Counted from the first letter of the stretch, positions 1-10,487 are shown. The stretch: 64,000 nucleotides of DNA from Curvibacter sp. GWA2_63_95 (GCA_001795455.1 MGPB01000018.1:1-64000); one strand, 5' to 3'. Numbers and translations: made by a program. The notes: generated by a model from the sequence alone, not told the origin.

Positions 1-51
1 TGCGAGCGCCAGGATGGCGGGTGGGGTGGATCCCTTGAGAGACAAAAGCAC
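1..51 (-). CDS. Possible start of an unidentified gene (partial)
   Basis: A GTG codon at 51-49 follows GGAG at a 6-nt spacing and opens a frame of 17 codons that runs off the left edge. The residues seen are hydrophobic but too few to identify a family. A promoter-like sequence lies upstream at 173-201. A gene in this position and direction would follow the RNA methyltransferase gene. Confidence is low because only the first codons are visible. Confidence 0.25.
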   Translation of the reverse strand, partial: MLLSLKGSTPPAILALA

Positions 52-172
52 TGGTTTCTCCGGATGGGTTACGGGTACGCCCAAACGCGCTCAAGAATGG
101 CTCTTGGCGGGTGCTGCTGTGAGGGGATGTTCAGAGGTGCGCTTGGGACGGCTGTTTTCTGGATAGCCTCTC

Positions 173-201
173 ATTATAGCCGAGGGGCTGACCCCATTCA
201 G
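173..201 (-). promoter_or_regulatory. Sigma70-type promoter candidate
   Basis: A perfect TATAAT (178-173, minus strand) is preceded after 17 nt by CTGAAT, a weak -35 (3/6). It lies between the stop of the RNA methyltransferase gene and the possible GTG-started gene at the left edge, so it would drive the latter. Some bases overlap a small GGGG/CCCC hairpin. Confidence 0.35.
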
Positions 202-203
202 TT

Positions 204-974
204 TCAGGCAAGCTTCAAACTGCTCGCATGCAGGCAAATCGCCGCGGCCGCAGCCACGTTGAGCGACTCCTCGCCCCCCGGCTGGCCAATGCGCGCAAAG
301 ATGCTGGCACGCGCCATGAGTTCGGCGGACACCCCCTGCCCCTCGTGGCCCATGGCCCAGGCGCAGGGATGGGGCAAAGCCAGCTTCTGCACCAAATCGC
401 CCTGGTGGGAACTGGTCACCACCAGCGGCACCGACAAACCATCCAGGTCGGACAACTCCAGTCCTTCCACCAGGGACAGTCCGAAATGTGCCCCCATGCC
501 GGCGCGCAATACCTTGGGACTCCACAGCGCGGCCGTACCCTTGAGCGCCAGCACCTGGCGGAAACCAAACGCCCCCGCACTACGCAAGATGGAACCCACA
601 TTGCCAGCATCCTGCACACGGTCCAGGATCACGGTGGCAGCGTTGGGCTGCACCGCGGTGTCCAGCGGCAAGTCCAGCACAAAGCCCACCTTGGCGGGCG
701 ACTCCAAACCGCTCAATTCGCGGAACAAGGCGTCAGGAATTACTATGGTTTTGATAGCTGCTCGCGCATATTCCACGGGGGCTAGAGGCCAAAATGACTC
801 TGAAACCACGAGCGCAGCAGGCTGCAGGCCACGGTGCAGGGCCGCGCTGCACAGGTGGTCGCCCTCGATCCAGAAGCGCCCCGCCTTGCGGTAGGCCGTG
901 TTGTCGGTGCTGAGTTTGCGCAACTCCTTGAGCAGCGCGTTCTCACGGGAGGTGACGAAGACAGGTTCGCTCAT
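204..974 (-). CDS. SpoU/TrmH-family RNA 2'-O-methyltransferase
   Basis: This 256-residue protein is a SPOUT-class enzyme that would methylate a ribose 2'-OH in rRNA or tRNA using SAM. An N-terminal substrate-binding part ([13 protein letters not shown], then RFWIEGDHL) precedes the SPOUT knot. All three SpoU motifs are visible: a [20 protein letters not shown] motif 1 near the middle, GHEGQG at 209-214, and the [10 protein letters not shown] motif near 236-246. The ATG overlaps the rnhB stop (ATGA), so it is translated with rnhB. A family A repeat (742-794) is read in frame between the N-terminal part and the knot and encodes roughly [15 protein letters not shown]. The exact target base cannot be told; it is RlmB-like or TsnR-like. 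Confidence 0.85.
   Translation of the reverse strand: MSEPVFVTSRENALLKELRKLSTDNTAYRKAGRFWIEGDHLCSAALHRGLQPAALVVSESFWPLAPVEYARAAIKTIVIPDALFRELSGLESPAKVGFVLDLPLDTAVQPNAATVILDRVQDAGNVGSILRSAGAFGFRQVLALKGTAALWSPKVLRAGMGAHFGLSLVEGLELSDLDGLSVPLVVTSSHQGDLVQKLALPHPCAWAMGHEGQGVSAELMARASIFARIGQPGGEESLNVAAAAAICLHASSLKLA
742..794 (+). repeat. Family A interspersed repeat, copy A1 (inside RNA methyltransferase gene)
   Basis: Close to the consensus: a left hairpin CTAT-N7-ATAG, then GCTGCTCGCGCA, ATTCCACG and GGGCTAGAGGCC. It lies antisense to the gene and is read without a stop. Confidence 0.85.
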
Positions 975-1606
975 GGAAAGGCCTGCAGCACTTGGGTGAC
1001 GGGCGCAAAGGTTTTGCGGTGCTCCGGGCAGGCGCCATGCGCCTTGAGGGCCGCCAAGTGTTCGGCCGTGCCGTAGCCCTTGTGGCCGGCAAAGCCGTAC
1101 TGTGGGTACTGCTGGTCCAGCGTGGCGCACCAGCGGTCACGCGTGACCTTGGCGAGGATGGATGCAGCGGAGATGGCGGGCACGGTGGCGTCGCCGCGCA
1201 CAATGGCTTCGGCCAGCACGTCCAGCACCGGCAGGCGGTTGCCATCCACCAGCACCTTGGCGGGCTTGAGACGCAGACCCTCTACCGCGCGGCGCATGGC
1301 CAAAAGAGTCGCCTGCAGAATGTTGATCTCGTCGATTTCTTCCACACTGGCCTGTGCAATCGAGCAGCACAGGGCCTTGGCGCGGATTTCATCGAACAGC
1401 TTTTCGCGTTTGAGCGCGGTGAGCTTCTTGGAATCGTTGAGGCCAGCGATCGGATTCAGGTCGTCCAGAATCACCGCGGCGGCCACCACCGGGCCGGCCA
1501 ACGGGCCGCGGCCGGCCTCGTCCACGCCGGCAATCAGTCCGGGCAGGTCCCAGGCAAAGGCGACCTGCTGGGCAGGCTCAGGCTTGGAGGACTTTTTCGA
1601 TGGCAT
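971..1606 (-). CDS. rnhB: Ribonuclease HII
   Basis: RNase HII cleaves the RNA strand of RNA-DNA hybrids and starts removal of misincorporated ribonucleotides. The 211-residue protein shows the signature DEAGRG at 29-34 (Asp29, Glu30), a third active-site Asp in VDGN (Asp121) and the downstream [12 protein letters not shown] segment with the fourth. I chose the ATG at 1606 (MPSKKSSK), which lies inside the lpxB 3' end. An upstream in-frame start would add 13 non-conserved residues. The stop overlaps the start of the next gene. The lpxB-rnhB-methyltransferase order is usual in Burkholderiales. Confidence 0.95.
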   Translation of the reverse strand: MPSKKSSKPEPAQQVAFAWDLPGLIAGVDEAGRGPLAGPVVAAAVILDDLNPIAGLNDSKKLTALKREKLFDEIRAKALCCSIAQASVEEIDEINILQATLLAMRRAVEGLRLKPAKVLVDGNRLPVLDVLAEAIVRGDATVPAISAASILAKVTRDRWCATLDQQYPQYGFAGHKGYGTAEHLAALKAHGACPEHRKTFAPVTQVLQAFP

Positions 1607-2753
1607 TGGCGGCAAGGGTGGCGGTGTCGCGCTGCAGCGTGGCATGCAGCGTGGTGAAAGTGGTGTGCAGGGCCGCTATTTTCGCAGGATCGGAGTCACG
1701 CGCATCCAGCCAGGCCAACACTTCGTGCGCCAGCGCCTCAGGGGTGGCCGCGTCTTGCAGCAACTCTGGAACCACAAAGCGCTGGCACAGAATATTGGGC
1801 AGGCCCACCCAGGGTTGCAGGCGCTTGCGCCGCATGATCTGCCAGGACAGCCACGCCATGTGGTAACCAATAACCATGGGCCGCTTGAACAGTGCGGCCT
1901 CCAGCGTGGCGGTGCCACTGGCAATCAGCGTGACGTCACAGGCGGCCAGCGCGGTGTGGGACTGACCGCCAAGCAACTGCATACGCCCGTGCATGCCGCT
2001 GTGTTGCGCAAGTTTTTCAATCTCCGGCAGCAGGCCAGGCACGCAAGGCACTATGAATTTGGTAGCTGGTCGCGCAGAATGGATGAGGGCTGCAGCCCGA
2101 AAGAAGCGTAAAGCCAGGTGGCGAATCTCCGACTGGCGACTGCCGGGCAGGATGGCTACCACCGCATCGCCATCGGTGAGGCCCAAGGCGCGGCGGGCCG
2201 CAGCCCTGTCCGGCTCCATGGGAATGACATTGGCCAACGGATGGCCCACATAGGTAGCAGCAATGCCATGGGCTGCGAGCAGTGCGGGCTCGAAAGGAAA
2301 GATGCACAGCACGTGGTCGGAGCTGTGGCGGATTTTTTCCACCCGCTCTGGACGCCAGGCCCAGATGGAGGGACAAACGAAATGCACGGTCTTGACGCCC
2401 TGCCCCTTGAGCCGCGCCTCCAGATCGAGGTTGAAGTCGGGGGCGTCTACGCCAATGAACACGTCAGGCTTGTGGGCCAGCAGGCGGTCGCCCAGTTGCC
2501 GGCGTATGCCCACGATCTCGCGGTAGCGCGTGAGCAACTCCCAGCTAAAACCGTGCACCGCCAGCTTGTGGTGCGGCCACCACGCCTGAAAACCCTGCTT
2601 GGCCATCTGCGGGCCGCCTATACCCTGCGCCGTTGCAGCGGGCCAGCGCTGGCGCACGCCGCCCAGCAGCAGGCCAGCCAGCAGATCGCCCGAGGCCTCC
2701 CCCGCCACCATGGCCACCGTGGGGGCGCCAGCGGGGGCGTGAGACGGATTCAT
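1578..2753 (-). CDS. lpxB: Lipid-A-disaccharide synthase
   Basis: LpxB is a GT19 glycosyltransferase that joins lipid X and UDP-diacylglucosamine to form the lipid A disaccharide at the inner membrane. The 391-residue length is normal. [10 protein letters not shown] near the N-terminus, the GVDAPDFN segment, [10 protein letters not shown], and [10 protein letters not shown] all match the family. It sits downstream of lpxA in the lipid A cluster and its end overlaps rnhB by 29 nt. A degenerate family A repeat (2050-2099) covers the segment that encodes [14 protein letters not shown]. The length around it looks normal for LpxB, so it may have replaced rather than lengthened native sequence. Confidence 0.96.
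   Translation of the reverse strand: MNPSHAPAGAPTVAMVAGEASGDLLAGLLLGGVRQRWPAATAQGIGGPQMAKQGFQAWWPHHKLAVHGFSWELLTRYREIVGIRRQLGDRLLAHKPDVFIGVDAPDFNLDLEARLKGQGVKTVHFVCPSIWAWRPERVEKIRHSSDHVLCIFPFEPALLAAHGIAATYVGHPLANVIPMEPDRAAARRALGLTDGDAVVAILPGSRQSEIRHLALRFFRAAALIHSARPATKFIVPCVPGLLPEIEKLAQHSGMHGRMQLLGGQSHTALAACDVTLIASGTATLEAALFKRPMVIGYHMAWLSWQIMRRKRLQPWVGLPNILCQRFVVPELLQDAATPEALAHEVLAWLDARDSDPAKIAALHTTFTTLHATLQRDTATLAANAIEKVLQA
2050..2099 (+). repeat. Family A interspersed repeat, copy A2 (inside lpxB, diverged)
   Basis: CTAT-N7-GTAG, GCTGGTCGCGCA and a degenerate right half ending in GGGCTGCAGCCC. It lies antisense to lpxB and is read in the same frame as copies A1 and A4. Confidence 0.65.
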
Positions 2754-2776
2754 AACGATTCGACGATGTGAGAGGC

Positions 2777-3571
2777 TTAGCGAACGATGCCGCGCTGGGC
2801 AGAGACGGCTCCCAAAAAGCCGTTCATCATGGCCACATCGGGTCCAGTCTCTGGATGTGTTGCTTCCAACTCGGCAATACGTTGCTTGGCCTGCTCCAGC
2901 GTCAGGTCGTCGCGGTACAGGGCCTTGTGCATGGCCTTGACGCCGGAAATACGCTCGGGCGAAAAGCCACGGCGGCGCAGGCCTTCAAAGTTCATGGAAC
3001 GGGCTGCGGCCGGTTGCCCCTGGCACATCACAAACGGCGGCAGGTCGGCAAACAACAGCGAGCACATGGCCGTCATGCTGTGGGCACCCAGGCGCACAAA
3101 CTGGTGCACCACGGTAAAGCCACCCAGAATCACCCAATCCCCCACATGCACGTGGCCAGCCAGCTGCGAGTTGTTGGCGAAAATCACGTGATTGCCGACC
3201 AGGCAGTCGTGCGCCAAATGCACATAGGCCATGATCCAGTTGTCATTGCCCAGCACGGTCTTGCCAACGTCGCCGGGCGAGCCGATGTTGAAGGTGCAAA
3301 ACTCGCGGATGGTGTTGCGGTCGCCAATGATCAGTTCGCAGGGTTCACCGGCGTACTTCTTGTCCTGCGGAATCGCGCCCAGGGAGTTGAACTGGAAGAT
3401 CCGGTTGTCTTGGCCAATGGTGGTATGGCCTTCAATCACACAATGTGGGCCCACGGAGGTGCCGGCACCAATGCGCACATGTGGGCCGATGACCGTGTAA
3501 GGCCCCACCGTCACCGAGCTATCGAGCTCGGCCTTGGGATCGATGAGGGCAGTGGCGTGGATAGCGGACAC
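2777..3571 (-). CDS. lpxA: Acyl-ACP--UDP-N-acetylglucosamine O-acyltransferase
   Basis: LpxA catalyses the first step of lipid A synthesis, transferring (R)-3-hydroxyacyl from ACP to UDP-GlcNAc. The 264-residue protein is a left-handed beta-helix of hexapeptide repeats from about residue 10 to 190, with the catalytic-His motif HLAHDC near residue 121 and a helical C-terminus. A TTG at 3589 would start earlier and overlap fabZ by 8 nt. The GTG at 3571 has an AAGAGG ribosome site at a 6-nt spacing, so I chose it. It lies between fabZ and lpxB. Confidence 0.95.
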   Translation of the reverse strand: MSAIHATALIDPKAELDSSVTVGPYTVIGPHVRIGAGTSVGPHCVIEGHTTIGQDNRIFQFNSLGAIPQDKKYAGEPCELIIGDRNTIREFCTFNIGSPGDVGKTVLGNDNWIMAYVHLAHDCLVGNHVIFANNSQLAGHVHVGDWVILGGFTVVHQFVRLGAHSMTAMCSLLFADLPPFVMCQGQPAAARSMNFEGLRRRGFSPERISGVKAMHKALYRDDLTLEQAKQRIAELEATHPETGPDVAMMNGFLGAVSAQRGIVR

Positions 3572-3581
3572 GCGCAACCTC

Positions 3582-4022
3582 TTACGCAATCGCGCGCATG
3601 GCGCAGGTCAGCTCGGCTTCACAAGCCAGCTCATCACCCACCATCGCGCTGGCCTTGAACTTGAAGATGCCGGCTTTCATACGCAACATTTCCACATTCA
3701 GGATCAACTGGTCACCCGGCTCCACGGGGCGCTTGAAGCGCGCGCCGTCAATACCGGCGAAGTAGTAAACCATCTGGTCGTTGGGCGAGGTGTCCAACGC
3801 GTCAAAGGCCAGGAGGGCTGCGGCCTGGGCCAGCGCCTCCAGCATCAGCACCCCCGGCATCACGGGACGGTGCGGAAAGTGGCCTTCAAAAAACGGCTCG
3901 TTGATGGTGACGTTCTTCAAGGCCTTGATGGTCTTGCCCTTGTCCAGCTCCAATACCCGGTCTACCAGCAGAAAGGGGTAACGGTGGGGCAGTTGCTTCA
4001 GGATTTTATGGATGTCCATCAT
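3582..4022 (-). CDS. fabZ: (3R)-hydroxyacyl-ACP dehydratase
   Basis: FabZ dehydrates beta-hydroxyacyl-ACP in fatty acid elongation and competes with LpxA and LpxD for the same substrate, which explains its place between them. The 146-residue hot-dog protein shows [13 protein letters not shown] with the catalytic His and [14 protein letters not shown] with the catalytic Glu. Two ATGs in tandem overlap the lpxD stop (AAATGATGG). I use the first; the second would remove one residue. Confidence 0.95.
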   Translation of the reverse strand: MMDIHKILKQLPHRYPFLLVDRVLELDKGKTIKALKNVTINEPFFEGHFPHRPVMPGVLMLEALAQAAALLAFDALDTSPNDQMVYYFAGIDGARFKRPVEPGDQLILNVEMLRMKAGIFKFKASAMVGDELACEAELTCAMRAIA

Positions 4023-5008
4023 TTGGGTAACTCTTTTTCCAGGGTTTTGATACGGTCGCGCAGGCCGTGCAACTGCTTCAGCGTTGCAGCATTGCGCTCC
4101 CACGAGGCGTTCTCGTCAATCGGGAACATGCCGGTGTAATGACCGGGCTTCAAAATCGATTTGCTAACCACCGTGGCGGCCGAAATATGCACATGGGCAC
4201 CCAGCGTCAGGTGGCCCAAAACAATGGCACCACCGCCAATCGTGCAGTTGGGCCCAATGGTGGCAGAACCCGCCACGCCCACGCAACCGGCCATCGCCGT
4301 GTTGCGACCCACACGCACGTTGTGGCCAATCTGGATCAGGTTGTCCAACTTCACACCGTCCTCAATGACCGTGTCATGCAGGGCGCCGCGGTCGATACAG
4401 GTGTTGGCACCGATCTCCACATCATCGCCAATCTGCACCGCACCGAGCTGTTCAATCTTTTCCCAGCGTTCGCCATCCGGGGCAAAACCAAAACCATCCG
4501 CACCAATGACAACGCCTGCGTGCAAGAGGCAGCGCGCACCCACAACACAGTCTTCGCCTATGGTCACACGCGATTTGAGCACCGTGTGGGCGCCAATGCG
4601 TGCCCCCGCTTCCACCACACACAGGGGGCCAATGCGGGCGGTGGCATCGACCACAGCGGCCGCATCCACCACCGCACTGGGGTGCACCAAGGGCGCTGCC
4701 ATGCCGGACACTGCACGTTGCGCGCGATCCCGCTGCTGCTTCCACAACTGGGTGACTTTGGCGAAATACAAATATGGCTGTGCGGTGACGATGCAAGCCC
4801 CCCGCGCCAACGCGACCTCGCGCATGGCAGGCGCCACAATGACACAGGCGGCCTGGGAGGCCGCCAACTGTTGTTGGTATTTGGGGTTGCTTAAAAAGCT
4901 GAGGTCTTGGGAGCTGGCGGTTTCCAACGGAGCCAGCCCCGTGATAACGCATGCTGCATCCCCATGCAGCTCACCACCCAACACCTGCACAATGGAAGCG
5001 AGGTCCAT
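4019..5008 (-). CDS. lpxD: UDP-3-O-(3-hydroxyacyl)glucosamine N-acyltransferase
   Basis: LpxD adds the second hydroxyacyl chain in lipid A synthesis. The 329-residue protein has an N-terminal uridine-binding domain (about 1-100), a hexapeptide-repeat beta-helix (about 105-300) with the [14 protein letters not shown] segment and the [10 protein letters not shown] catalytic-His motif, and a C-terminal helix. The ATG at 5008 is preceded by GGAGAAGG, which favours it over the in-frame ATG nine codons upstream. It follows ompH closely and overlaps fabZ. Confidence 0.95.
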   Translation of the reverse strand: MDLASIVQVLGGELHGDAACVITGLAPLETASSQDLSFLSNPKYQQQLAASQAACVIVAPAMREVALARGACIVTAQPYLYFAKVTQLWKQQRDRAQRAVSGMAAPLVHPSAVVDAAAVVDATARIGPLCVVEAGARIGAHTVLKSRVTIGEDCVVGARCLLHAGVVIGADGFGFAPDGERWEKIEQLGAVQIGDDVEIGANTCIDRGALHDTVIEDGVKLDNLIQIGHNVRVGRNTAMAGCVGVAGSATIGPNCTIGGGAIVLGHLTLGAHVHISAATVVSKSILKPGHYTGMFPIDENASWERNAATLKQLHGLRDRIKTLEKELPK

Positions 5009-5038
5009 GCCTTCTCCCCGCATGCGGCGATCCAAGGC

Positions 5039-5548
5039 TTACTTGGCGCCGGAATTGAGAATCTTGAGAACCTTCTCGGTGATGTCATGGCGTGCATTGC
5101 TGTACACCACTTCCTGAATCACCAGGTCGTACTTCTCGGCCTCGGCCACTTGCTTGACGGCCTTGTTGGCCTTGTCCAGCACCTGCTGCAACTCTTCGTT
5201 GCGGCGGCCGTTCAGGTCTTCCTGAAACTCGCGCTGCTTGCGCTGGAAGTCGCGATTTTGCTCAGCGAATTCTTTCTGGCGGGTCACGCGCTGGGTTTCT
5301 GTCAGTGTGGGGGCATCACGCTCAAAGCGGTCACTCATGGTCTTGAGAGCCTGCTGCTGGTCTGCCAACTCTTTCTGACGTTTGGAGAACTCCTGCTCCA
5401 GCTTGGCCTGGGCCGCTTTTGCCGGGCCGGACTCGCTGGTGATGCGCTGGGTGTTGATGTAGCCAATCTTGGAATCCTGGGCATGCGCCCCCACGGTGGC
5501 GAATGCCAGAACCAGTGCCGCACCCCACATTGCTTTAACGTGTTTCAT
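5039..5548 (-). CDS. skp: OmpH/Skp periplasmic chaperone
   Basis: Skp is a periplasmic holdase that carries unfolded outer membrane proteins to BamA. The 169-residue protein begins with a signal peptide ending in GAHA, then KIGYINTQRI, a typical OmpH start, then a long charged heptad-rich region (about 50-135) that would form the coiled-coil tentacles. The start ATG overlaps the bamA stop (TAATG), so the two are translationally coupled. Confidence 0.93.
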   Translation of the reverse strand: MKHVKAMWGAALVLAFATVGAHAQDSKIGYINTQRITSESGPAKAAQAKLEQEFSKRQKELADQQQALKTMSDRFERDAPTLTETQRVTRQKEFAEQNRDFQRKQREFQEDLNGRRNEELQQVLDKANKAVKQVAEAEKYDLVIQEVVYSNARHDITEKVLKILNSGAK

Positions 5549-7845
5549 TAGAAAGTTGTTCCGATCTGGAATTGAAGACTTTGGATTTTATCGCCTTCAA
5601 ATTTGGTAATAGGGCGGGCGAGTGCCAGGCGCAGAGGGCCGACTGGAGAAATCCAGCTGATACCTACGCCGAAGGAAGAACGCATATCGCCCAGCTGGAT
5701 GGATTCGTCAGCACCGTAAATGCCACCCGCATCGACAAAACCGTAGACACGCAGGGTGCGGTCGTTACCGCCACCAGGCAAAGGCGCTAGCAATTCACCG
5801 TTGAAGGTGATGCGCTTGGTTCCACCTGTGGAGGTCAAGGATCCAGCCCGCTGTGCGGCGGTGGTCAGGCTGCCCTGCTCGAAACCACGCACAGAGCCCA
5901 AGCCGCCGGCGTAGTAGTTCTTGAACACAGGGTAGGTAGTGTTTCCGGTCGCGGCCCCCATCGCAATCTCCGAGTTAAAAGCAGCGGTGACTTTGCGAGA
6001 AATGGGAAAAAACTGCTGGTACTGGGCCGTACCGCGTGCATACCGCAAATCGCCACCCACGCTCCATTCCGCACTGGTGCGCAGTACCTTGCCAGTACTG
6101 GGCACCAAAGCACTGTCACGCGTATCGCGTGACCAGCCCAGCGTCAGGGGAAGCGCAGTGCTGCTGTAGCCGAATTCGTTGGCGTAATCCTGGTACACGG
6201 TAGGCAACAGCGAACCCGGGATGATGCGGGTGCGGTCGACGCCCACGCCGAGATACACGGTATCCGAATCGGTAAATGGAATCCCAAAACGCACGGCAGC
6301 ACCGGTGGTTTCAATGGCGTAGGTGTCGACGTCATCGTAAGGTCGGGAGGTGCGCTGGTACAGGTCGATGGAACGCGACACACCATCCTCCGTGAAGTAC
6401 GGGTTGGTCGTGCTAAACACCACAGTCCGGTTGGTTTTGCTGGTATTCACTTCCACTCCAAGCGAGTTGCCAGAGCCAAATGCATTTTCCTGCTTGAAGC
6501 CGAAAGACAAGCCCACACCGTCTCCGCTGGAAATGCCGGCCCCCAAACTGATACTGCCGGTGGGCTTCTCGGCAACGTTCACGGTCAGGTCCACCTGATC
6601 CGGAGCTCCGGACACTTCCTGGGTTTCGATACCCACTTCGGTGAAGTAGCCCAAACGGTCCACCCGATTACGGGATTGGCGAATTTTTTCACCGTCGTAC
6701 CAGGCAGCCTCCAATTGCCGAAACTCGCGACGAATCACTTCATCACGCGTACGGTCATTACCTGCCACATTGATGCGACGCACATATACCCGGCGAGACG
6801 GTTCGGCAACCAAGGTGATGGCAACTTGGTTGGTCGCGCGGTCGACGTCTGTGCGTGCTTCGGTGCGCGCGAAGGCATAGCCGAAATTGGCGAAATAATC
6901 GGTGAACGCCTTGGTCGTTTGCGTTACTTCGGTGGCGTTGTAGGCCTCCCCTGCCTTGATGGCGATCAGGGATTGAAACTCTTCATCTTTGGCCAGGTAG
7001 TTGCCCGCCAGCTTGATATTGGACACCACAAAACGCTCACCTTCTGTCACGTTGACGGTGATGTCAATGTCCTGTTTGTTCGGAGAAATGGCGACCTGGG
7101 TGGAGTCCACTTTGAACTCCAGGTACCCACGCGACAGGTAGTAAGAGCGCAAGGACTCGATATCGGCGTTGAGCTTGGTGCGTGAATAACGGTTGGACTT
7201 GGTGTACCAGCTCAACCAGTTTCCAGTGTCGGAGTCGAACAAGTCCCGCAATGTGCTTTGCGAAAAAGCTTTGGCACCCACGATTTTGATGTCGTTGATT
7301 TTGGCTGTGTCACCTTCAACGACGGCAAAGCTCAGATTGACACGGTTACGCTCAATGGGGGTCACCGTCGTAACGACCTCGGTGGCGTACATGCTCTTGT
7401 TGATGTACTGGCGTTTGAGTTCCTGCTCAGCGCGGTCCACCAAAGCCTTGTCAAAGGGACGTCCTTCCGTCAGTCCCGTTTCACGCAAGGCTTTCTTGAG
7501 CACATCCTTGTCAAACTCGCGGGTACCCGTGAAGTCCACATCGGCCACCGTAGGGCGCTCCTCCACAATCACCACCAGCACGCCATTGTTCGCCTCGATC
7601 CGGACGTCTTTGAACAAGCCCAGGCCAAACAAAGCGCGGATGGATGCGGCGGCCTTGTCATCGGTGTAGGTGTCCCCCACACGAACCGGCAAGGAAGCAA
7701 AAATGGTTCCTGCTTCAACCCGCTGCAAACCCTCCACCCGGATGTCACGTACGGAAAATGGCTCCAATGCCATGGCTGCCTGCGCCACCAGTCCAAGCGC
7801 CAAGGAACATGCGACAGCACGCAAAGAAGATCGTTTGAAATACAT
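5548..7845 (-). CDS. bamA: Outer membrane protein assembly factor BamA
   Basis: BamA is the essential Omp85 barrel that inserts outer membrane proteins. The 765-residue protein has a signal peptide ending near AMALEPF, five POTRA domains over roughly residues 25-430 (first one FSVRDIRVEGLQRVEAGTIF) and a C-terminal beta-barrel whose last residue is Phe. The conserved VRGF motif of barrel loop 6 is present as GSVRGFEQG. The start is the ATG of MYFKRSS, directly before the signal peptide. It is flanked by rseP upstream and skp downstream. Confidence 0.97.
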   Translation of the reverse strand: MYFKRSSLRAVACSLALGLVAQAAMALEPFSVRDIRVEGLQRVEAGTIFASLPVRVGDTYTDDKAAASIRALFGLGLFKDVRIEANNGVLVVIVEERPTVADVDFTGTREFDKDVLKKALRETGLTEGRPFDKALVDRAEQELKRQYINKSMYATEVVTTVTPIERNRVNLSFAVVEGDTAKINDIKIVGAKAFSQSTLRDLFDSDTGNWLSWYTKSNRYSRTKLNADIESLRSYYLSRGYLEFKVDSTQVAISPNKQDIDITVNVTEGERFVVSNIKLAGNYLAKDEEFQSLIAIKAGEAYNATEVTQTTKAFTDYFANFGYAFARTEARTDVDRATNQVAITLVAEPSRRVYVRRINVAGNDRTRDEVIRREFRQLEAAWYDGEKIRQSRNRVDRLGYFTEVGIETQEVSGAPDQVDLTVNVAEKPTGSISLGAGISSGDGVGLSFGFKQENAFGSGNSLGVEVNTSKTNRTVVFSTTNPYFTEDGVSRSIDLYQRTSRPYDDVDTYAIETTGAAVRFGIPFTDSDTVYLGVGVDRTRIIPGSLLPTVYQDYANEFGYSSTALPLTLGWSRDTRDSALVPSTGKVLRTSAEWSVGGDLRYARGTAQYQQFFPISRKVTAAFNSEIAMGAATGNTTYPVFKNYYAGGLGSVRGFEQGSLTTAAQRAGSLTSTGGTKRITFNGELLAPLPGGGNDRTLRVYGFVDAGGIYGADESIQLGDMRSSFGVGISWISPVGPLRLALARPITKFEGDKIQSLQFQIGTTF

Positions 7846-7892
7846 AGTTGCCAGTTCTAATAGTGTGGGCTGCACGGCCTGTAGGCACGCGC

Positions 7893-9269
7893 TCAACTCA
7901 ATAGTTGGGCCACATCGTTGAATACCGCAATCGACATCATTGCCAAGAGCACACCCAAGCCAGCACGTTGCAGATAGCCCATCCATGCATCAGACACAGG
8001 GCGCCCCGTCAACGACTCCCAAAGATAATACATCAGGTGCCCTCCATCGAGGACAGGGATGGGGAGCAAATTGAGAACGCCAAGACTGATGCTGATGAGA
8101 GCCAAAAACACCAAGTACTGGGACCAGCCCACGGCGGCCGATTTGCCGGCATAGTCGGCAATCGTCAGAGGGCCACTGAGGTTTTTTAAGGAAGCCTCCC
8201 CCACCACCATCCTGCCCATCATTTTCAGCGTCAACAACGAGACCTCCCAGGTCCGCACCAAGGCTCTCTCCAGTCCCGCCCACACGCCATACCTGACGAG
8301 CACCATCGCAGGCTTGTCACCCACCAAGGCGTTAACACGTCCAATGGACTGCCCGTCCACCGACTCCCGGCGGGGCGTGACCAACAGCAGGATGTGTTCG
8401 CCGTCACGGTTCAATTGCCACCGCTGGGTCGCAACGGGGTTGGCTGCGCCGGCCACCCGGATCAATTCGCGCAGCTGGGCTGCATCCGCCATCGGGATGC
8501 CATCCACATGGGTGACCAGGTCACCGGCTTTCAACCCGGCGTCAGCGGCGGCTCCATCTTGCGCAACGTCCCCAATGCGCGCCGCGGACCAAGGCCCCTG
8601 CCAGCCAATGGAACGGAACAGACTGGCGTCGGCAAAACGGGTATCCATCGCCCCGAGATTCAGGGTTCGTCTCTGAACCGCCACTGGCATGCCATTGGCG
8701 GAAGCAGGTTCACGGTACTCCACCAGTAAGCTGGTTTTTGCCAATGCTGCTTGCGTCAACCACCATCGAAAATCTTCAAACGACTGAACAGGCTCCATCG
8801 CGTCAGCGTCTGTGCCCGCAGCCAGAATACGCTCGCCCCCCCCAAACCCGGCTTGGGCGGCAAGGGAGCCCGTGACGGGACGGGACAACACCGCATCCAA
8901 CTGCATTGAGCCTGACCAATGCACAATGCTGTAGAGCACGACGGCAAGAACAAGATTGGCCAGCGGGCCCGCAGCCACAATAGCGGAACGTGTTCCCAGG
9001 CTCTGGGTGTCGAATGCGCGAGATGCCTCTGCCGGGTCCACAGGGCCTTCCCGACCATCGAGCATCTTCACATAGCCGCCAAGAGGCAAAGCACACAGCA
9101 CGAACTCGGTTCCAGAACGCGCTGACGTCCACCCCCACACCCGTGGGCCAAAACCAATCGAGAAGCGCAGGACCTTGACCCCCGATGCCACCGCCATGCG
9201 GTAGTGCCCCCATTCATGCACCGCAATCAAAATGGCAATCGCAATGACAAAGGCAGCCAGGGTTAGCAT
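7893..9269 (-). CDS. rseP: RIP zinc metalloprotease RseP
   Basis: RseP is the site-2 intramembrane protease that cleaves anti-sigma-E RseA and signal peptide remnants. The 458-residue protein has HEWGH at 18-22 in the first membrane helix, a PDZ region in the middle (AADAGLKAGDLVTHVDG) and the second metal motif in LLPIPVLDGGH near the C-terminus. It lies in the usual dxr-rseP-bamA order, which links envelope stress control with outer membrane assembly. Confidence 0.96.
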   Translation of the reverse strand: MLTLAAFVIAIAILIAVHEWGHYRMAVASGVKVLRFSIGFGPRVWGWTSARSGTEFVLCALPLGGYVKMLDGREGPVDPAEASRAFDTQSLGTRSAIVAAGPLANLVLAVVLYSIVHWSGSMQLDAVLSRPVTGSLAAQAGFGGGERILAAGTDADAMEPVQSFEDFRWWLTQAALAKTSLLVEYREPASANGMPVAVQRRTLNLGAMDTRFADASLFRSIGWQGPWSAARIGDVAQDGAAADAGLKAGDLVTHVDGIPMADAAQLRELIRVAGAANPVATQRWQLNRDGEHILLLVTPRRESVDGQSIGRVNALVGDKPAMVLVRYGVWAGLERALVRTWEVSLLTLKMMGRMVVGEASLKNLSGPLTIADYAGKSAAVGWSQYLVFLALISISLGVLNLLPIPVLDGGHLMYYLWESLTGRPVSDAWMGYLQRAGLGVLLAMMSIAVFNDVAQLLS

Positions 9270-9287
9270 CGCAATACCTTCAGGCGA

Positions 9288-10487
9288 TCAGTGCGCCAGC
9301 CTCTGCGCCACTTGCTCGGCGATGCGTCGGGCCAATCCATCAATGTCCAGCAAGTCACCAATGGAGCCCGGGGGGACAAATTGCGCTGCAGCCAGTGTCT
9401 CCAGGTTCACCTGGTGAATGTGGTCGAAACGAATCTGACGATTCAGGAACGCAGCCACCGCGATTTCGTTGGCCGCATTGAGTACCGCAGTGGTCCCTTG
9501 CGGCCCTGCCATCGCATCCCAAGCCAGTTGCAATCCGGGAAAGCGCTCCTGGTGGCCATGGGAATGGATAGCCTCAAAACTTAACCCCGCCAGTTGGGAA
9601 AAATCGATGGCAGCCGAACCCGAGACCACACGCTGCGGCCAGGACAGTCCATAGGCAATGGGCCCTCGCATATCAGGTGTGCCCAGCTGCGCCACCACCG
9701 AATGGTCGACAAACTGCACCATGGAGTGAATTACGCTCTGTGGATGAATCACCACTTCAATACGCTCGGGCGATACACCGAACAGGTAACGAGCCTCAAT
9801 GACTTCGAGCGCCTTGTTCATCATCGTGGCAGAGTCCACCGAGATTTTGCGTCCCATGACCCAATTAGGATGGGCACAGGCCTCTTCCGGGGTCACATCA
9901 CGCAAAGTCGCCGACGCACGTGTGCGAAAAGGGCCGCCTGACGCCGTCAGGATAATTTTGTCTACCGTCGAGGCCCACAACGATCGGCTCTCCGGCAGGG
10001 ACTGGAAGATGGCAGAGTGCTCACTGTCGATGGGCAGCAAGGTAGCACCACCGGCCTGCACAACATCCATGAATAGCTGACCACCGACCACCAGTGCTTC
10101 CTTGTTGGCCAAGAGCAAACGCTTGCCCGCACGGGCTGCAGCCATGCAGGATGGCAAACCAGCAGCGCCCACAATGGCTGCCATCACAGTATCGGCATCA
10201 GGGTGCGCAGCTACCGTTTCAAGGGCTGCCGGACCGCTCAGGACCTGGGTCGGCACATTGGTGGTCTGCAAACGTGTTTGCAATTCCAACGCATGGGCCT
10301 CACTCACCATCACGGCAAACTTCGGACGGTGGCGCACACACTGCGCCAGCATCACCTCAACATTGGTGGAAGCCGTCAGCGCAAATGCTTCGAACTGTGC
10401 CGGGTGCCGCGCGATAACATCCAGCGTGTTAACCCCAATGGAGCCGGTCGACCCCAATACAGTCACGCGACGCAACAGGGTACTCAT
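9288..10487 (-). CDS. dxr: 1-deoxy-D-xylulose 5-phosphate reductoisomerase
   Basis: Dxr converts DXP to MEP with NADPH, the committed step of the MEP isoprenoid pathway. The 399-residue length is normal. GSTGSIG at 12-18 binds NADPH. The metal and substrate segments LANKEALVVGG, IDSEHSAIFQ and SASGGPFR are all present. The start overlaps the cdsA stop by 4 nt (ATGA). The product feeds undecaprenyl phosphate synthesis by UppS, two genes away. Confidence 0.97.
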   Translation of the reverse strand: MSTLLRRVTVLGSTGSIGVNTLDVIARHPAQFEAFALTASTNVEVMLAQCVRHRPKFAVMVSEAHALELQTRLQTTNVPTQVLSGPAALETVAAHPDADTVMAAIVGAAGLPSCMAAARAGKRLLLANKEALVVGGQLFMDVVQAGGATLLPIDSEHSAIFQSLPESRSLWASTVDKIILTASGGPFRTRASATLRDVTPEEACAHPNWVMGRKISVDSATMMNKALEVIEARYLFGVSPERIEVVIHPQSVIHSMVQFVDHSVVAQLGTPDMRGPIAYGLSWPQRVVSGSAAIDFSQLAGLSFEAIHSHGHQERFPGLQLAWDAMAGPQGTTAVLNAANEIAVAAFLNRQIRFDHIHQVNLETLAAAQFVPPGSIGDLLDIDGLARRIAEQVAQRLAH